A stretch of DNA of 7,550 nucleotides, taken from assembly GCA_947505025.1 (NCBI GenBank), contig CANNIJ010000075.1:1-7550 (forward strand). The letters are read 5' to 3'. Numbering within the stretch: the first letter of the stretch is position 1; each line of letters begins with the position of its first letter. The notes under the pieces are model-generated. The model saw only the letters and a list, made by a program, of their open reading frames with translations. It had not been told where the DNA came from and did no database searches. Shown one piece after another: positions 6,250 through 7,550 of the stretch. The position numbers and the translations under genes are program-made. This DNA comes from Legionellaceae bacterium (lineage in GTDB: Bacteria; Pseudomonadota; Gammaproteobacteria; Legionellales; Legionellaceae).

Positions 6250-7550
6250 TTGAAACATATAGCCTTTTTTTTAGCCATTTGCGCCAGCCTGATCCAGCAA
6301 GTAAGCGCAGCAGACACAACTGCCTTAAATAAAGATATGCTGCAGTTACAGCAACAAGCCAACGAATTACAAAAACAATTACAGGCTTTACAGCTGAAGA
6401 TTGATCGGCAAAAGGCAGCGCCTGCAGCTCAATTATCTGCGCCAACAACAACCAGTAAGGTAACCCCGGTTGAGCAGAATACTGCTCCGCCAACAAATAT
6501 TCAAAATACTGATTTGCAATTTCATACCAGTTCTGTCAGCGTGCATTCATTAGATGTCGATCCAGAATCATTGGAGTTTTATCCAACTGCCTTGGTAGTT
6601 GATGATCGAGTGCTAACTTATATTGCAGGAACGCCAGTGGTTAGCTCACCCTACTTGGGCAGTCGTCCTGCATTTGATGGCTCAGATTATATGGTCAACG
6701 TTTCAAGTATTAATCGGGATATTCGTTTGATGCAGCAACGTCGAGGCTTAGAGCGTGCTTATAAAAAGATAGGGTATCCGGTGCCGAATAAACCAATCAT
6801 AGCTTTGAGTGGTAAAGCTGAGCCTATAGGGACCATGGGTCAGCCTTACGTTGGGGAATCTAAATTTGATTGGAATTTAGGTTCTGATGAGTTGGACGTG
6901 GCCGCAATTTTAAATAGTAAAGTTGAGGCCTACATGGCTTTAGCTTATGACGCATCGCGCTCAGCGAGTCGCGGTCCGCGGGTGAATAATTCATCGTTAG
7001 ATGTGAGTATGGGTTTTGTGAATATCGGTGATCTGGATGCATCGCCGATTTATTTAACCGCAGGTCAGTTGTTTGCTCCATTTGGACGATTTTCTTCATC
7101 CATGGTCAGCGCACCGTTAACCTTACGCTTGGCGCGAATTAAAACACGTCCAATTATTTTAGGGTATAAGTCACAAAATGACACCGGACCATATCTCGCA
7201 TTATATGCTTATCGCGGAGAAGTTACAGAAGGTAACTCTGGAGTCACTGGCTTCAATATTGGTTATATTTTAGACGTGCATGATGCTACAGCAGATGTGG
7301 GTATTAGTGCGGTTAGTTCTTTGGATGATTCTGGTGGCATGCAAATGACTGGATCAACCCCAGGTCTGAATACAGGTACATTTGGTGGTTTTTCTTCGTT
7401 ACTGAATGGTAATGAGGATGTATACAAAGTTAGTGGCTTGGATTTGCATGCCAGCATAAACTATGATCGATATAATGTTACGGCCGAGTGGGTTGGGGCT
7501 TTAACTTCATTTAGAGATCAGGATTTAAGTTTTAATGGAGTTGGCGCTCA
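6250..7550 (+). CDS. LbtU/DUF3573 family outer-membrane porin (3' end outside window)
   Basis: The frame is open for 433 codons from TTG 6250 to the right edge; the C-terminus is missing. In Legionella pneumophila, LbtU is the outer-membrane protein for uptake of the siderophore legiobactin, and genomes of the order often carry several paralogues. The N-terminus KHIAFFLAICASLIQQVSA is a Sec signal peptide. A Gln/Leu heptad segment (about 25-50, LQLQQQANELQKQLQALQLK) predicts a short periplasmic coiled coil, followed by a Pro/Thr/Gln-rich linker (about 53-85). The region from about 165 has the alternating beta pattern of a barrel, including VNIGDLDASPIYLTAGQ and FAPFGRFSS, which I associate with this family. 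No ATG or GTG precedes the signal peptide after the in-frame TGA at 6190, so TTG with GGAG at 6236 is the best start. It may have its own promoter, so a role in the peptide operon is uncertain. The substrate is unknown and a siderophore is only one option. Confidence 0.85.
   Translation, partial: MKHIAFFLAICASLIQQVSAADTTALNKDMLQLQQQANELQKQLQALQLKIDRQKAAPAAQLSAPTTTSKVTPVEQNTAPPTNIQNTDLQFHTSSVSVHSLDVDPESLEFYPTALVVDDRVLTYIAGTPVVSSPYLGSRPAFDGSDYMVNVSSINRDIRLMQQRRGLERAYKKIGYPVPNKPIIALSGKAEPIGTMGQPYVGESKFDWNLGSDELDVAAILNSKVEAYMALAYDASRSASRGPRVNNSSLDVSMGFVNIGDLDASPIYLTAGQLFAPFGRFSSSMVSAPLTLRLARIKTRPIILGYKSQNDTGPYLALYAYRGEVTEGNSGVTGFNIGYILDVHDATADVGISAVSSLDDSGGMQMTGSTPGLNTGTFGGFSSLLNGNEDVYKVSGLDLHASINYDRYNVTAEWVGALTSFRDQDLSFNGVGA

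Overview
The window is about 40% GC by eye and looks chromosomal, from a gammaproteobacterium, most likely of the order Legionellales. The main clue is the last gene, which encodes an outer-membrane protein of the LbtU/DUF3573 family. That family is best known from Legionella and relatives such as Coxiella and Francisella. Genes are dense, several overlap by four bases, and there are no signs of insertion sequences, tRNAs or CRISPR.

Layout: (1) 1-319, minus strand, the N-terminal part of an XRE/Cro-CI helix-turn-helix regulator that runs off the left edge. (2) 320-487, a divergent control region with a near-perfect operator-like inverted repeat (354-375) directly after a good -35 box, then a nested inverted repeat (387-446) that could fold in the 5' leader RNA. 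(3) 488-661, a 57-residue peptide precursor with a double-glycine leader. (4) 662-747, a gap holding a perfect 10-bp stem-loop. (5) 748-6192, four tightly coupled genes: an MvdC/MvdD-type ATP-grasp peptide ligase, a secreted HEAT-like repeat protein, an HlyD/CvaA-type membrane-fusion protein, and an ABC exporter with an N-terminal C39 peptidase domain. Each of these four starts inside the stop codon of the one before (ATGA overlaps). (6) 6193-6249, a short gap with a candidate extended -10 promoter. (7) 6250 to the right edge, the LbtU-like porin, apparently starting at TTG and cut off by the window end.

Regions 3-5 read as a complete small RiPP biosynthesis and export operon: precursor, ATP-grasp ligase (predicted to form side-chain ester or amide cross-links, giving a graspetide, the microviridin/marinostatin class), a leader peptidase fused to the exporter, and an adaptor leading to an outer-membrane tunnel. 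The export half is arranged as for class II microcins (CvaA/CvaB), while the modification half is graspetide-like. The predicted core peptide has only two acidic residues (D52, D56), no lysine and no cysteine, so at most two ester links to its Thr/Ser residues are expected. The secreted HEAT-like protein is the least understood member; it could serve immunity, maturation or export. No TolC-like gene and no recognisable immunity gene lie in the window. The regulator, the operator-like repeat and the leader hairpin suggest controlled expression, but that link is inferred.
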